This document shows, in pieces, positions 8,079 through 17,493 of a stretch of 64,000 nucleotides of DNA (position 1 is its first letter; every line of letters begins with the position of its first letter). Source of the stretch: a virus. The translations under genes and the position numbers were made by a program. The DNA lies in IMG/VR virus record IMGVR_UViG_3300025450_000002, positions 1-64,000 of that record. The stretch is one strand, 5' to 3'. The notes beneath the pieces were generated by a model. That model was not told where the DNA came from. It made no database searches and saw only the letters and a program-made list of their open reading frames with translations.

Positions 8079-8780
8079 TTAGTCAAAGTTACCATATGGG
8101 TAAGTTGTTGCATTACCAATGTTCATATCTTGCTGTGCATACTTTAACGTAATAGCAATTTGACCAGATGTAGGTGTAGTCAAGCTTGTATTAGTAATTT
8201 TTAATGTCACAACAACTTGGCTAAACCATGAAGGTTGTGTACCAGGCTGAATATTTTGAACATCTTGCAATGTACCATAAGCATAGTCTAACTGTGTACC
8301 AACAAATGTAGCTGTTCCACGAGTAGCTGAAGTAATAGCAGCCATAGTAGCGTATACACCTGTTGAAGTTGCAAAGTTGTTAGAAACATATGGTTGAATT
8401 GAGTTAGCAGTTACTGAACCGTCAGTTGGTAAAAGACCAACGTCAACGATAACATCAGTAATGTTTGAACCTTGTGGGATTAAAAATACAGCACCACGAT
8501 AAACAGTTCCTGAAGTATCCGCTGTAGGAGCAGAAGCTACTGTAGGACCAGAGTTACTATAAATACCACTTTGTGGTGTCCAGATAGTAGCTGCTTGGTT
8601 AGGAATATTATTTGATGTAACAAATACTCTAGATCCGCCACCGTAGTTAGCTTGACCTGTTGTTGTTATTGCAAAATCTAAAAACGCTTGTTGTGCTAAC
8701 AAGACTGGACCAACGTCACGTTGTGGACCAAAACGATTATCGCCCGATAAAATTGGGCCTTCAAATGTACTACGTCCCAT
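8079..8780 (-). CDS. virion structural protein (233 aa)
   Basis: Start taken as ATG 8780 (MGRSTFEGPILSGDNRFGPQ), 8 nt after AAGGAGTCC; the frame extends 18 bases further to a TTG but that lies in the ribosome site. The N-terminal phrase is followed by beta-rich Thr/Gly/Asn sequence with a segment GAVFLIPQGSNITDVIVDVG. Bracketed by terminators upstream (8902-8924) and downstream (8054-8069), so possibly a separately controlled high-level structural protein such as head decoration. Confidence 0.65.
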   Translation of the reverse strand: MGRSTFEGPILSGDNRFGPQRDVGPVLLAQQAFLDFAITTTGQANYGGGSRVFVTSNNIPNQAATIWTPQSGIYSNSGPTVASAPTADTSGTVYRGAVFLIPQGSNITDVIVDVGLLPTDGSVTANSIQPYVSNNFATSTGVYATMAAITSATRGTATFVGTQLDYAYGTLQDVQNIQPGTQPSWFSQVVVTLKITNTSLTTPTSGQIAITLKYAQQDMNIGNATTYPYGNFD

Positions 8781-8901
8781 AATGGACTCCTTATGCAAAA
8801 GTTACTATTCCAATCGTTGCATCGTCTGCTGGGGCAGTGGTGGAATAGTTAATCACCCAGTTAATAAGATAATACTATAAATAAAAAATAATGCAATAAA
8901 A

Positions 8902-8924
8902 AAGGGGGTTTTTTAAGCCCCCTT
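8902..8924 (-). terminator. Rho-independent terminator after the major capsid gene
   Basis: On the minus strand: AAGGGGG, loop CTTAAAAAA, CCCCCTT, then TTTATTG. It starts 6 bp after the capsid stop codon (8931). It would limit transcription past the abundant capsid gene. Confidence 0.75.
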
Positions 8925-8930
8925 CACATC

Positions 8931-9833
8931 TTAGTAAGAACCGTAGATACCTAACGGATCTGATACACCGAATGAATAACGCTCACGAGACTTGTAACGT
9001 ACGTTACCAGTATCGAAGTCACCGTCCATTGAGTTCTGTAAAGGAACACGAACAAAGTGCTTTAAGCCATTTGGAACATCAGTAGTTAAGAACCAAGCAT
9101 TGGTTGCTGTCAAGAAGTGGTTAATTGTATAACCTTCTGGAATAGAACCATTGTTCTTAATTGCGTTGATATCGTTGTTGTTTGTACCAACACGTAGTTC
9201 TGTTTCTAACAAACGTGTAGCAACGAATTGCAATGCAGGTGGAACAACAAGCTTCTTAGGTCTAGCAGCGATCAAGAGTCCACGTTCATCAGTCCATGCA
9301 GCGATCTGAATAACAGCATTTTCCAATGCAGTTTCGTTCAAGTCAGCAGGAGTTGATGGAGTGTTAGCGTTAACGCCACCAGAAATCAAAGGATGCTGTG
9401 TAGAGAATAAAGGTTGTCCGTCACCGTATGTTACTTGGCCGTTGAAACCGTTGTTCAATACCGCAGCAGCTTTAACTTGCTTGGTATATGCCATAGCACG
9501 AGCTAAGCCCTTTGTATAACGTGCAGACAATGAGTCATACAAGTTATCTTCGATTGCCTCTTCTGTTAAAGAGAAACCGAGAGCGATAGTCTCATGGTTA
9601 TAGCGAGCTGTCCATGCTTCTTGTGCATTGTCATACGCGATGGCTTGGCCTTCGTTTTTGACTGGTGCAGCTGAGAAACCAGACAGTTTTGTTTCTTCTT
9701 CAAAAGAACGCTCAGAAGTCTCTGTTTCATAGATTTCTTTGTGTTCTTCACCATAGCGAGCGTACTCCAATCCAAACAAGGCGTTAAGACCGGGTAGGAG
9801 CTCTTTAAGTAGTTGTGCGCGAGAAATAGCCAT
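8931..9833 (-). CDS. major capsid protein (Mu gpT-like, HK97 fold)
   Basis: 300 aa. N-terminal helix MAISRAQLLKELLPGLNALF, then EARYGEEHKEIYE-like E-loop region, then LSGFSAAPVKNEGQAIAYD, NHETIALGFSLTEEAIEDN and SARYTKGLARAMAYTKQVK, which match the gpT-like (PF10124-type) major head protein. Conserved later elements: PLFSTQHPLISGG and AARPKKLVVPPALQF. The typical length is about 300. Expressed with a strong ribosome site (AAGGAGCAT) and followed by a terminator. Assembles the capsid shell with the scaffold encoded at 11194. Confidence 0.85.
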   Translation of the reverse strand: MAISRAQLLKELLPGLNALFGLEYARYGEEHKEIYETETSERSFEEETKLSGFSAAPVKNEGQAIAYDNAQEAWTARYNHETIALGFSLTEEAIEDNLYDSLSARYTKGLARAMAYTKQVKAAAVLNNGFNGQVTYGDGQPLFSTQHPLISGGVNANTPSTPADLNETALENAVIQIAAWTDERGLLIAARPKKLVVPPALQFVATRLLETELRVGTNNNDINAIKNNGSIPEGYTINHFLTATNAWFLTTDVPNGLKHFVRVPLQNSMDGDFDTGNVRYKSRERYSFGVSDPLGIYGSY

Positions 9834-9848
9834 TTAAATGCTCCTTAA

Positions 9849-10718
9849 TTAAACGCCAGTTGCATTGAAATAACTATGATAACCGAAGTTCCATGTTACT
9901 AATGCTTCTGGATAGCCAGTGAAAGAAAACTGCGCAGCTGTTGCTTGAGCAGTCGCTACTGCGTTGTTAATAGTAACAGACGTTCCTGAAACCGCTGTTA
10001 CGTATGTATTTGATCCAGCAGTGATGCCAGGACCAGAAACAGCCATACCAGGGGTAATTGCGCTATTAGCAGCAGATAGAGTAATAGTTGTGCTTGAGCT
10101 TGTGGCGTTAGCAGCAACAGTTACAGCAGACTCTTTAACTAACTGAACAATACGGAACGGTGCAGAACTAGTAAGCGGTGTTGATACAGTAGCAGATGCA
10201 GAAACTGCAATACCTGCTAAAGAATCACCAGTTGTGGTAGAACCAGTATTACCAGCAGCGTTACCAATGTAATAAGCATTAGATCCGACAAAAGCTGGGT
10301 TGATATACTGAATTGTAGTAGAACCACCAGTACCAGCTGGGTTAACAACAACCGCAGTTTGGAATACAGCTTGTGGATCGTCAACTACATAACCGATCGC
10401 ATCAGGAGCGCTTGTAGAAGCATTCCAATATTGATAACGGTTTTTACCATAGATTGGTCCGCCAGTTGTTGAGTACTCAGCACCAACGAAGATACCAATA
10501 GTACCTGCAACTGCAGATGAAGCGTTATATGCTAATGTTGAGGCAACTAAGTTACCGATATTTGCGCCAGTACCAATCTGAACAATGTCGCCATTGTACA
10601 AACTAGTGCTATAACCGTTAGTGATAGGGAACATGCGAGTAGAGCCCGCAAATACACGACCACCAATTAGGTTAACTGGCTTTAGTCCGTAAGGACTTGA
10701 TACTGTAGGATAAGCCAT
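9849..10718 (-). CDS. capsid-associated structural protein (289 aa)
   Basis: Starts MAYPTVSSPYGLKPVNLIGG, a phrase conserved in proteins encoded directly upstream of gpT-like capsid genes in uncultured phages; those are usually called decoration or minor capsid proteins. A region at about residues 200-260 (SSSTTITLSAANSAITPGMA, then TYVTAVSGTSVTI) looks like a small Ig- or BIg-type beta domain and resembles residues around 270-300 of the nozzle protein at 54308. Likely a capsid surface decoration protein. Confidence 0.65.
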   Translation of the reverse strand: MAYPTVSSPYGLKPVNLIGGRVFAGSTRMFPITNGYSTSLYNGDIVQIGTGANIGNLVASTLAYNASSAVAGTIGIFVGAEYSTTGGPIYGKNRYQYWNASTSAPDAIGYVVDDPQAVFQTAVVVNPAGTGGSTTIQYINPAFVGSNAYYIGNAAGNTGSTTTGDSLAGIAVSASATVSTPLTSSAPFRIVQLVKESAVTVAANATSSSTTITLSAANSAITPGMAVSGPGITAGSNTYVTAVSGTSVTINNAVATAQATAAQFSFTGYPEALVTWNFGYHSYFNATGV

Positions 10719-10738
10719 TTAAATCTCCTAAAAAATTG

Positions 10739-11191
10739 TTAAGAACCACCATTACCAAAAGTTACACTAGATTTTCTCTCCATAAAGATCGGCATTCTAG
10801 AATCACTTTGGCGCATCAAATTATTATCTACAGCATCCGCTTGAGCAGCCGTCTGACCTTGTTCATAAGCCATACGTTGTTCTACAATTTCCTCAGGGAT
10901 TTTGCAGAGTAATAATCCGCCTATTTCGATATTGTCTTTATATTGACCTTCACGAGAGGCTAACAGTCTGTATTGCGGTTGTTCGTCTACATGCACCGGT
11001 TCCCAACCCTCACGAAATTTCGCAGAAATATTGCGGGGATCAGCAGCGTTTAACATTGATACACGAATCCAGCGATAGGCATAACCAGCCTGTTTATCAG
11101 GCTCAGGGAGAAGTTCAGGAGGCATCCACTGTTTAGGACGCTCTTTTAATTCACGGTTTTCCATCTCACGTTGTAATCTATTTGTTGCCAT
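10739..11191 (-). CDS. conserved head-module protein (150 aa), unknown
   Basis: A charged protein with the phrase YAYRWIRVSMLNAADPRNIS and KFREGWEPVHVDEQP; proteins of this type lie between scaffold and capsid genes in related phages. No catalytic motif. A role in head assembly is inferred from synteny only. It starts 2 bp after the scaffold stop. Confidence 0.6.
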   Translation of the reverse strand: MATNRLQREMENRELKERPKQWMPPELLPEPDKQAGYAYRWIRVSMLNAADPRNISAKFREGWEPVHVDEQPQYRLLASREGQYKDNIEIGGLLLCKIPEEIVEQRMAYEQGQTAAQADAVDNNLMRQSDSRMPIFMERKSSVTFGNGGS

Positions 11192-11193
11192 TT

Positions 11194-12171
11194 TTAGGCC
11201 TCCAATTTAACAAATTCACGGGCATATTGCTCGGGGGTTAAGCCAAGCTTTTTTGCGATAGCTTGAGCTGATTTAGTAAGTACGATTCTTTTAGACGCGG
11301 TACTTCTTTTTGCTGGCGCTACTACCGTGCTTAGTTTTGACGTACGTTGAGGTTTTTCCTCATCGTTTTTTGCTGCTTCACCAAACTCATCCGGAAATCT
11401 GGTTTTCATTTCATTGTCAATACGCTTGTAGTATTCGTCTGTACCAACGAAACCCATTCCGTATTTGTTTTGCAATTCTTCATGGTATGTCTCAGCGTAT
11501 ACTTTCATCCGTTTTTTAGTCGGATCAACAAACCACTGATTCCGTGACACCCACTCAGCTAGTTTAGGGTCCATTTGGGGTTGAACTTGCTGAGGAATAT
11601 ATTGCTGTGATTGTATTTTTACATCATTTTGAGTATTTTGTACAGTATTTTTAAACTTTTTAGCTTTATCAAGTTTTAACTGTGCTTTAACCATGTTTTC
11701 TTGAGCTTTTAAGAGCCTATCAGAGTCTCCAGAATCATAAGCATCCTTATAATCCTGTTTTGCCTTCTCTAACTCAGCTTTTGCAGCTGATTTATAGTTG
11801 GAATTTAACTCTTTTTCACCACTTCTTAGCATATTTTGTAGACGTTTATTCTCGTCTAAAATAGCCTGAGCAGCCTTTAAAGCCTCTTGTTGTTCACGTA
11901 AAGCAGCCTCTTTTGCTCTTCTTTCTTCATGCCAAGCCTTTTTGTATTGAGAAAACTTCTCTTTTACATTTTTAGAATACTCTTCGGACTCGTCTAAAGA
12001 CTCAAGTTGATCTTTTACTTCTGCTTCCAAAGGTTTTCTATGACGGTCATCTTTAGGTGTATCGTCGACAATCTCAACTTCAACATCATCACCTTCTTCT
12101 AAAGATATGTCTAGTTTGTCCTCTGTAGCTTCGTTTTCTACTTCATCGGGGAATTTGTAAGCTTCTGCCAT
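11194..12171 (-). CDS. scaffolding protein (325 aa)
   Basis: Highly charged and helical. Acidic N-terminus (EEGDDVEVEIVDDTPKDDRH), long predicted coiled coil at about residues 60-180 (WHEERRAKEAALREQQEALK and following), then a C-terminal domain ending TSKLSTVVAPAKRSTASKRI and a small helical unit LTPEQYAREFVKLE. Position between portal and capsid genes, acidity and coiled coil are diagnostic of an internal scaffold; the basic C-terminal part would contact the capsid protein. Confidence 0.75.
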   Translation of the reverse strand: MAEAYKFPDEVENEATEDKLDISLEEGDDVEVEIVDDTPKDDRHRKPLEAEVKDQLESLDESEEYSKNVKEKFSQYKKAWHEERRAKEAALREQQEALKAAQAILDENKRLQNMLRSGEKELNSNYKSAAKAELEKAKQDYKDAYDSGDSDRLLKAQENMVKAQLKLDKAKKFKNTVQNTQNDVKIQSQQYIPQQVQPQMDPKLAEWVSRNQWFVDPTKKRMKVYAETYHEELQNKYGMGFVGTDEYYKRIDNEMKTRFPDEFGEAAKNDEEKPQRTSKLSTVVAPAKRSTASKRIVLTKSAQAIAKKLGLTPEQYAREFVKLEA

Positions 12172-12179
12172 ATAACCTC

Positions 12180-12593
12180 CTAAACAAACTTACGTGTGAT
12201 ACCGCGAGGGTCTTGTACGACTGCCTCAACAGAATCATCATTAATAATGCGGAATTCTTTTCCATGTATAACTAGACGTGTGCCAGCGTTGGGTCTTATC
12301 AAAACAAAATCCCCTTCTTTACAATACGCTCCAGATGGAAAACGCTCAGGGTCTTTATAACAATCAGGCCCCATCTTAACAACAAATAACACTGTAGTTA
12401 GTAACTCATCGTGTCGTCTTGTTATGTCTGATTTAAGAATACCATTATCGAAAGCTTCTTCAGTTTCTGGGATCGCGCACAGAATGCGATATCCTTTCGG
12501 TTCTGGAAGTTGTCTAGCCTTTTCTTCGGCTTGCTGCATTATTGCCCCTAAGTCTATTGCTCTACTTAAGTCTACATCCGTAAGATTACTCAT
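12180..12593 (-). CDS. GroES-like co-chaperonin
   Basis: 137 aa with a 36-residue N-terminal extension. From PKGYRILCAIPETEEAFDNG onward it follows the Cpn10 beta-barrel layout: mobile-loop region (GILKSDITRRHDELLTTVLF), GP at 'VVKMGPD', then 'EGDFVLIRPNAGTRLVIHGK' and 'RIINDDSVEAVV', the C-terminal strands. Phage Cpn10 proteins such as T4 gp31 replace host GroES so that GroEL can fold the capsid protein. The mobile loop is not the canonical GGIVLTG type. Its place next to scaffold and capsid genes supports a capsid-folding role. Overlaps the 65-aa gene by 8 bp. Confidence 0.75.
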   Translation of the reverse strand: MSNLTDVDLSRAIDLGAIMQQAEEKARQLPEPKGYRILCAIPETEEAFDNGILKSDITRRHDELLTTVLFVVKMGPDCYKDPERFPSGAYCKEGDFVLIRPNAGTRLVIHGKEFRIINDDSVEAVVQDPRGITRKFV

Positions 12594-12783
12594 CTGAGAT
12601 CTCCAATTTTTGTTTAAGGTCTAACGCATAATTACGTGCGGTAAGTAGACCTTTAACTTCCCCGCATACTCTTCTATACTCTTCAAAAGTATCAATCCGT
12701 CCGTCTGCTAATGCCTCTTGAAGTTGTAAAACCTTTTCATCTAACTGACGTGCTAGATGATTTAATGCTGTATCAGCATCCAT
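12586..12783 (-). CDS. small helical protein (65 aa)
   Basis: Almost wholly helical and amphipathic (LARQLDEKVLQLQEALADGR, then FEEYRRVCGEVKGLLTARNY). Its start codon overlaps the portal stop by one base. Small helical proteins beside portal genes are frequent in podoviruses; function unknown. Confidence 0.6.
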   Translation of the reverse strand: MDADTALNHLARQLDEKVLQLQEALADGRIDTFEEYRRVCGEVKGLLTARNYALDLKQKLEISDE

Positions 12784-15344
12784 TATTTACTTTCCTTTTT
12801 GGGTTGTTTAGTTTGTGCTTCCGACTGCTTTGCTGCTAATTCTCTTTGTACATCCGTCTGCATTCTTGTTACTTCTTTCTGATGAGCATGCTGCTCACGA
12901 GTTTTACCTACATCAATAGCTAATCTTGCCCCATCAGTTTCCTGTTGGGTACGTTCTTTACTCTTAGCAAGTTGAGCTTGGATAGCCATCTTAGCTCCTT
13001 CAGTTTCTTGTTGAGCCGCAATTCTTTGCTGTTCAATCTGAAGTTGCAACTGTTTAATCTGAAAGTCCTGCTGATCTTTCTGAGCTTTTCTTTGTTGCTC
13101 TTGCATCTTAATCTGAACTTCTTGTTGCTGAAGCTGGATGATCGGATCTTGTGCTTGCTGCTGAGCTTGCTGTTGTTTAGCTGATTGCTGAGATTCTTGT
13201 AAGACTTGTTGAGCTGCTTGAGCCGCCATTCTGGAGATCTGGACTTCCATTTCTGGAGACATACCTTTCTCTTCTTCATCCTCATTTTCTGGAGGAGGTG
13301 GTAAGGCAACACCCATCTTATCTTCTATCTGTTTGCGATACTCCATACCTAAATGCTCAAACACGTGAGCAGCAACAGCCGCTTGAATTTGCTGAGCTAG
13401 TTGTGGATTTGACTGCAACAACATACCTATATGTGGATCTTGCATCATAGATTGATGAGATGTTATATGAGCCTGATGATCTTGATAGAGGAAGGCTTTT
13501 ACAGGTTTACCAGATAGTAAGTTTTGATTTTCAGTTATTGGGTCACGAGGCTTCATATCCTCTGGTAACGGTACCAATTTCTGATAGTTTTTGATTCCCA
13601 ACACATCCAACATCTGACGATGGAGTACAGGTAGATCATAGAGCTGCGGTGCGGTCTGAGCGAGTTGTAGAGCTGCTTGATACTGTACAACCTTTTGCGC
13701 CATAGTTGCTGCGTTGGGATCGGAAACAGGAAGAACGTAGACCATATCGTAGTCTGACTTTTTAGCCATACGATCACCTTCTTCAGGCTCGTACTCATAT
13801 TCTTCTGGAGTGTAATCTCTAATAATATCTTTAAGAAGTTGGAACTCTTGCTTCATTGCATAGTGTATACGTGACTGTATAGCACTCATTGTTTTTAGAG
13901 TTCTTTCTAAGATAGCTAATGTTGTTCCAACAGGAGCATTAGCGCTCATGTCGGATGCTTGTAACTCAGTAGATCCAGCAAACTTTCTAGCTTCATCTAT
14001 GATAGTTTGGAATAACTGATATAAAACTGTACTTGGTTCTTTGTAAGGCATCGGTAACATATTGTCTCGTAAAGACCCACTTGTTACGTCTGCATCTCGC
14101 CATTCTCCTGGGGCTATCGGTGTATCATCTCCTTTGATTCGCATACCACGTGTCTTGAAACCACCGGGCAAGTTAGATAATGTGCCAGCGTCGACCAGTT
14201 GACGAATAAGGGAAGTGCCAGACTTGGCAAAAGCACCAATAAGATGAATAAGACCAAAAGCATAGAAGCCAAATCCTGGAATATATGGGTAATGTACAAA
14301 GTGATCTCTTTTGCGATGCGTTTCATCTTCTGGTCTCCAGTTGCGTCTAATAGCTAATATAGTATTAGTACCTTTCTCTATAGTAACCACGTATGGTAGA
14401 CCTATACCTGTGTGTTCACCCTCATCATCTTCATGTTCAAACCCAGGAAGATCAAGCTCAACATGCATCTCTAATAACTTAAATCTGTCGTCTGTTGTAG
14501 CTCTAAACCCTAACTTCTCAGCAATCTTCTTCTCAATCTCATCCATGACTTGTACAGGTTCACCAAGATCAACCTGTTTATAAAAGCCTTCATGCTGGAG
14601 TTTTAGTACATCATTTTCTGTCTTACGCATGACGTGTGTCACACGCTCTGCAGACTCAAGACTTGATGCCCCGTATGGAACTACGACATCTTCTGCTGGT
14701 ACATATATAGATACTTGTCTTTGTAAAGACGGATCAAAATATACTTTCTTAAACGCATTACCGGCAAGTCCAAGTCCCCATAACATTCTTTCATGCTCAG
14801 GTCTAAACTCTTTCATCACATCCGTGATCTGATAGTTCATATCATCTTGTACTCGCTGAGCAGCAGCTTTCTTCTCAGGGGTTTCTTTGCCAATAATCTG
14901 TGTCTTAACTGGGCCAGCTGCAGGGAATGTTTCCATCATTGTTTCTGCTTGGAATCTGACTACAGCTTCTGCTAGGAGTGGATGGTAAACCCCACAAGCC
15001 CCTTCCCACGGTTCGGCTCTCTCTTCAATTTTTAGGCCTAGAAGTTCTAAGCCATCCACATAAGTTTGTATCCAGTCTTTTCTAGCGGAGATATCGCTAT
15101 CAAAATCCGCTGTTAATTCACTGGCTAATGACTGTAATACCTGTTCATCTAATACTTCAGCCAAGTTCTGATCAAAGTCATCTGGCTCGTCATCTTTCTC
15201 CATTCTGATCAGCGGCTCACCGTCCATGCCAATCTCTACTGCTTCTGGATCTTCAATGCTAATTTCTAAGGCGTGGTCGCCAGTATCATCTGCTAGTTGA
15301 TCTATTCCCTGTGGGGCCTGATATAACGCCTTATCTATTGCCAT
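12783..15344 (-). CDS. portal protein (853 aa)
   Basis: Large P22-like/podoviral portal. Residues 1-70 acidic; core from about 80 with KDWIQTYVDGLELLGLKIEE, WEGACGVYHPLLAEAVVRFQ and AETMMETFPAAGPVKTQI, typical of portals of uncultured podoviruses. Further: GLGLAGNAFKKVYFDPSLQR, VPAEDVVVPYGASSLESAER and IHLIGAFAKSGTSLIRQLVD. From about residue 690 a long Gln-rich coiled coil (QQEVQIKMQEQQRKAQKDQQ), likely the barrel or internal tube seen in P22-like portals. It forms the 12-mer packaging vertex that docks TerL and later the adaptor. 9 bp from TerL. Confidence 0.85.
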   Translation of the reverse strand: MAIDKALYQAPQGIDQLADDTGDHALEISIEDPEAVEIGMDGEPLIRMEKDDEPDDFDQNLAEVLDEQVLQSLASELTADFDSDISARKDWIQTYVDGLELLGLKIEERAEPWEGACGVYHPLLAEAVVRFQAETMMETFPAAGPVKTQIIGKETPEKKAAAQRVQDDMNYQITDVMKEFRPEHERMLWGLGLAGNAFKKVYFDPSLQRQVSIYVPAEDVVVPYGASSLESAERVTHVMRKTENDVLKLQHEGFYKQVDLGEPVQVMDEIEKKIAEKLGFRATTDDRFKLLEMHVELDLPGFEHEDDEGEHTGIGLPYVVTIEKGTNTILAIRRNWRPEDETHRKRDHFVHYPYIPGFGFYAFGLIHLIGAFAKSGTSLIRQLVDAGTLSNLPGGFKTRGMRIKGDDTPIAPGEWRDADVTSGSLRDNMLPMPYKEPSTVLYQLFQTIIDEARKFAGSTELQASDMSANAPVGTTLAILERTLKTMSAIQSRIHYAMKQEFQLLKDIIRDYTPEEYEYEPEEGDRMAKKSDYDMVYVLPVSDPNAATMAQKVVQYQAALQLAQTAPQLYDLPVLHRQMLDVLGIKNYQKLVPLPEDMKPRDPITENQNLLSGKPVKAFLYQDHQAHITSHQSMMQDPHIGMLLQSNPQLAQQIQAAVAAHVFEHLGMEYRKQIEDKMGVALPPPPENEDEEEKGMSPEMEVQISRMAAQAAQQVLQESQQSAKQQQAQQQAQDPIIQLQQQEVQIKMQEQQRKAQKDQQDFQIKQLQLQIEQQRIAAQQETEGAKMAIQAQLAKSKERTQQETDGARLAIDVGKTREQHAHQKEVTRMQTDVQRELAAKQSEAQTKQPKKESK

Positions 15345-15353
15345 AATCTATCC

Positions 15354-16880
15354 TTAATAGTAAGCCACTTTTTTGCGGTATTTGTAAAGCAAATTATCTT
15401 CTGGTTCATCATTTGGTAGACGTATAAATCCACCCTGCCTAAATCTTAACAGAGCAAGGGTAGTTGAGTCTACTAAGTCATCATTTAAACCGCTTGGAAA
15501 GTCGTTACATTCTTCAATTACATCTTTAGCCCACCTGTGCGCAGGTGCCCAGACGATTCCTCCCGAGAACAGATCAGAGATAGCATTAACTCGAGCGATT
15601 TTGTCTTGACCTTTGCCAGGTGTAAACTCTTGCGCCGGAATACCCATACGCCTAAACTCTTGATATAGTGCCGCTCCATTGGACTTCTTTTCAACCATGA
15701 ACGAATCTGGCTGCCATGTCTTATATTCTTCAATACAAAGCTTCTTGAGTTCCGGAAACTCCATGCGTCTTTTAATCGCATTGAGTAGTATGATGTTGTA
15801 ATTCCCAACTTCTTCATTGAAGAAAACTCCCCACGTCGTAAGCGCATTGTAGTCCGAACGATTGTTTGATTCCTGCGCCGCATCGAGCGACATAATAATA
15901 TACTCACATTGTGGCGGGTCATCTTCCTCCCATATATTCCACCATTCCCGTTTGATCAGAGCACCTTCTTCTGACACAGGATTCTGCATGTATTGAGCAT
16001 TCCAGTATCTAATGTCAAGTACGGCTTTCTTAGCCAGTAACTCCTCAACCGGCCAAAACTCAGGCCACAAACTTTCGCCGTCATCTTTAATAGCTGGAAA
16101 CTGAATTACTTCCCACGGTTCAGCATCATCAATATCGTCCATCTGTTTAAGAATCTGCCCAGTTAGGTCAAGTTTTGACCATCTAGTCATAACAATAATA
16201 ATAGCGCCACCAGGCATAAGACGTTGCAAAGGACCAGATTGAAACCACTCCCAAGCGGGTAAAAATACTTCCGGTCTTCCTGTTTTAGCTTCTTGTTCTG
16301 AATGCGGATCATCAATAATAAATAGATCAGCTCCACGTCCAGCCAGAGCACCACCAACACCAATAGCAAAATATTCACCAAGAAAGTTAGTCCCCCATCG
16401 TGATGCCGACTTACTGTCAGCTTGCAATTCTACCTGCGGAAAAATGTTTTTATACGGATCTGAGCCAACGAGGTTCCTAACACGGCGACCAAAGTTAACA
16501 GCCAAATCCGCTGTGTGAGATGCCATAATAATCTTTTTCTGGGGGTACTTTCCAAGGAACCATGCGGGTGCCAAGTATGAAATGAGCTCAGACTTACCGT
16601 GTCGTGGAGCAATATTAACAATGACACGTTTTTTCTTACCGTTAGCAATATCTTCAAAAATTTGAGCCAGTTTGAGATGATGTGGCCCGACCTTGTAGCC
16701 TGGGTATACGTGTTTAACAAAGTCCAAAAAGGATACTTTTCCTCGTTCTTGTGTGAGAAACTCATCATATTTCTCCAGTAAATCCTTCGCTTTTCGCTTA
16801 ATTTCAGGCGGAGTTTTAGGGTTTTTTACCACTAAACGTAGTTTAAATAGCTGCTCCTGGGTGAGTTTTAGCTCACTCAT
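15354..16880 (-). CDS. terL: terminase large subunit
   Basis: Start taken as ATG 16880 (MSELKLTQEQ); the frame continues 12 bases to a TTG abutting GAGG. 508 aa. ATPase: Walker A NIAPRHGKSEL at about residues 89-98, Walker B DLFIIDDPH at 185-193, coupling motif MTRW at 231-234. Nuclease: SLDAAQESNNRSDYNALTTW at about 331-350, with the first catalytic Asp in 'SLDAA', and the distal acidic residues in FPSGLNDDLVDSTTLAL near the C-terminus. This is the Terminase_6/T4 gp17-like two-domain motor that pumps DNA through the portal and cuts it. It overlaps TerS by 8 bp. Confidence 0.9.
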   Translation of the reverse strand: MSELKLTQEQLFKLRLVVKNPKTPPEIKRKAKDLLEKYDEFLTQERGKVSFLDFVKHVYPGYKVGPHHLKLAQIFEDIANGKKKRVIVNIAPRHGKSELISYLAPAWFLGKYPQKKIIMASHTADLAVNFGRRVRNLVGSDPYKNIFPQVELQADSKSASRWGTNFLGEYFAIGVGGALAGRGADLFIIDDPHSEQEAKTGRPEVFLPAWEWFQSGPLQRLMPGGAIIIVMTRWSKLDLTGQILKQMDDIDDAEPWEVIQFPAIKDDGESLWPEFWPVEELLAKKAVLDIRYWNAQYMQNPVSEEGALIKREWWNIWEEDDPPQCEYIIMSLDAAQESNNRSDYNALTTWGVFFNEEVGNYNIILLNAIKRRMEFPELKKLCIEEYKTWQPDSFMVEKKSNGAALYQEFRRMGIPAQEFTPGKGQDKIARVNAISDLFSGGIVWAPAHRWAKDVIEECNDFPSGLNDDLVDSTTLALLRFRQGGFIRLPNDEPEDNLLYKYRKKVAYY

Positions 16881-17445
16881 TTTTACTTTCAACCTCGTCT
16901 ATGATCTCTTTTGCTTCTACATCTATGTATTTGTCTTCTACTTGATCTAATAATTCCATTAATTCAGCTTCAACTTCTTCCATAGTTTGTATTTTTACTG
17001 TCACTTCACTGCGTTTCTTAAAAGCATCAATTCCATCTACTTCGCCTAATACTCTCAAAGCTGATACTTTAGTCTTAACATCTTTAGCTGCCTCAACTGA
17101 ATGGACTAACTGATTAACTACATATGTTTTTAGCTCAGATAATTCATCAACTATCTGTACATTCATCTGTGCAACCATACCAGCCAGCATTGCAAGGGTT
17201 TCATTGGGGTATTTATTGAATTCTGGGCGGAATTTTGGGTCTTCAGCCATCTTTACAGCTAATTCTTTAGCATCTTGGACATCATTTTTACTAGGAAGTA
17301 TAGGTTGACCAGTAAGATCTGCCATTAAAGCAACCACATTGGCACGCATATTGAGTTCTTCTTGGGGTGTTAGAGACGGAAAAGCTTCCTGCGCACTCTT
17401 TGGCAGTGTGATATTAGACTCAATTTCTGGGATATACGCGTCCAT
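16873..17445 (-). CDS. terS: putative terminase small subunit
   Basis: Start taken as ATG 17445 (MDAYIPEIES); in-frame TTG at 17460 is possible. 190 aa, helical, acidic, with a central segment PEFNKYPNETLAMLAGMVAQ and a C-terminal coiled region. No convincing sequence similarity seen, but its position immediately before terL and its size fit a DNA-recognition subunit. No Shine-Dalgarno is visible before either start. First gene of the leftward late unit. Confidence 0.6.
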   Translation of the reverse strand: MDAYIPEIESNITLPKSAQEAFPSLTPQEELNMRANVVALMADLTGQPILPSKNDVQDAKELAVKMAEDPKFRPEFNKYPNETLAMLAGMVAQMNVQIVDELSELKTYVVNQLVHSVEAAKDVKTKVSALRVLGEVDGIDAFKKRSEVTVKIQTMEEVEAELMELLDQVEDKYIDVEAKEIIDEVESKNE

Positions 17446-17451
17446 AGCAAG

Positions 17452-17481
17452 AGTGTACAACTAATTTAAATTTAGTGTAAA
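17452..17481 (-). promoter_or_regulatory. candidate sigma70-like late promoter giving a near-leaderless terS mRNA
   Basis: Minus strand: TTTACA (17476-17481), 18-bp AT-rich spacer, TACACT (17452-17457). The terS ATG begins 6 nt after the -10 box, and no ribosome site is present, so a transcript from here would be leaderless or nearly so. Weak -10 match, so tentative. Confidence 0.35.
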
Positions 17482-17493
17482 GATTTTTTATAC

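Noticed and set aside
8781-8900. Open 21-codon frame ending just before the 233-aa structural gene (VINYSTTAPADDATIGIVTFA)
   Set aside because: No ATG and no ribosome site; only a GTG after weak context. Could be the remnant of a gene end but cannot be supported.
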